A stretch of DNA of 21,629 nucleotides from Bacteroidota bacterium. GTDB taxonomy: Bacteria; Bacteroidota; Ignavibacteria; Ignavibacteriales; Ignavibacteriaceae. The stretch spans positions 1-21,629 of the forward strand of contig JAJRSV010000461.1 of the NCBI GenBank assembly GCA_024278655.1, in the 5' to 3' direction. The notes below the pieces were generated by a model. It did not search any database and had not been told where the DNA came from. It was given only the letters and a program-made list of their open reading frames with translations. Position 1 is the first letter of the stretch. The number at the start of each line of letters is the position of its first letter. The position numbers and the translations under genes are program-made. This document shows, piece after piece, positions 21,197 through 21,629 of the stretch.

Positions 21197-21629
21197 TCAC
21201 TCACTGGTTAAGGCAGTAATCTTTTCTTCCGTCAGCCGGACTATTGTCCATTCATCCATAGGTTCGGCACCTAATTTTTTGTAGAAATCAATTGCCGGTT
21301 TATTCCAGTCGAGTACAACCCATTCAACTCTGCCGCAGTTTCGTTCTTTTGCAAGCCGAACAACTTTTAACAATAATTTCTTACCGATACCGTTGCCGCG
21401 GAACTCAGGACGCACGTAAAGGTCTTCGATGTACAAACCCGGTTTGCCGACGAAGGTAGAAAAGTTCTGAAAAAATAATACCTGTCCTGCAATTTCGTTT
21501 TTATATTCGGCAAGCCAAACTTCAACAAAACGGTTTTCTCCGAACAATACTTTATGTAAATGCTCTGCAGTTGTAACAACCTGATCAGACATCTTTTCGT
21601 AAACGGCTAACTCTTTAATGAGTTCTAAA
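21197..21629 (-). CDS. GNAT acetyltransferase, SSAT-like, N-terminus outside window
   Basis: The frame continues upstream of the first visible ATG (21592) to the window edge as LELIKELAVYEK, which is family sequence, so the true start lies outside. The acetyl-CoA site is LYIEDLYVRPEFRGNGIGKKLL (R/Q-x-x-G-x-G/A motif RGNGIG), followed by WVVLDWNKPAIDFYKKLGA. Together with the LIKELAxYEK and TTAEHLHKVLFG segments this matches the spermidine/spermine N1-acetyltransferase and thialysine acetyltransferase group. Substrate is probably a diamine or polyamine-like amine (inference). It lies 104 bases upstream of fabF in the same direction. Confidence 0.85.
   Translation of the reverse strand, partial: LELIKELAVYEKMSDQVVTTAEHLHKVLFGENRFVEVWLAEYKNEIAGQVLFFQNFSTFVGKPGLYIEDLYVRPEFRGNGIGKKLLLKVVRLAKERNCGRVEWVVLDWNKPAIDFYKKLGAEPMDEWTIVRLTEEKITALTSE

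Overview
The window (about 38-40% GC by eye) looks like a chromosomal segment of a bacterium of the Bacteroidota/Chlorobiota (FCB) group, possibly an Ignavibacteria-like lineage. The hints are TAnnTTTG-type promoter elements (TATCTTTG) upstream of alr and of the large operon, weak Shine-Dalgarno sites on several genes, and intergenic palindromes beginning TGTCATTCTGA. The taxonomic placement is inference. Almost every gene is on the minus strand; only alr is on the plus strand.

Region 1 (1-2.7 kb) is a run of toxin-antitoxin loci, intact and decaying. It holds a TIGR02574-type antitoxin with the first codons of a RelE/ParE toxin at the window edge, a frameshifted Phd/YefM-type antitoxin, an intact HigBA pair with a promoter/operator that can be read in the sequence, and a MntA-type nucleotidyltransferase antitoxin followed by a twice-frameshifted HepT toxin. 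A fungal FCY1-type cytosine deaminase lies among them. Region 2 (2.7-4.3 kb) has a DUF2809 membrane protein and a sulfotransferase.

Region 3 (4.3-15.4 kb) is the core: a minus-strand operon for complete reductive pyrimidine catabolism. In transcription order it encodes malonate/methylmalonate-semialdehyde dehydrogenase, beta-ureidopropionase, a class III aminotransferase, a DUF1016/YhcG-like PDDEXK nuclease, PreT, PreA, dihydropyrimidinase and an NCS1 nucleobase permease. Together with the cytosine deaminase these would take cytosine or uracil (or thymine) to beta-alanine (or 3-aminoisobutyrate) and on to acetyl-CoA (or propionyl-CoA), releasing ammonia and CO2. Two things stand out. The preA reading frame is broken by one in-frame TAA at codon 112, just before the catalytic cysteine. 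And the nuclease gene, which has no known role in the pathway, overlaps preT by four bases (ATGA). Long imperfect palindromes of one family follow mmsA, preT and hydA, and a different set of palindromes follows preA.

Region 4 (15.7-21.6 kb) carries a SAM methyltransferase, an unrecognised 127-residue protein, alanine racemase, a VapBC toxin-antitoxin pair, a true nitrilase, FabF, and a GNAT acetyltransferase (SSAT-like) cut by the right edge. No tRNA, rRNA, CRISPR array, insertion sequence or transcription-factor gene (other than antitoxins) was seen.
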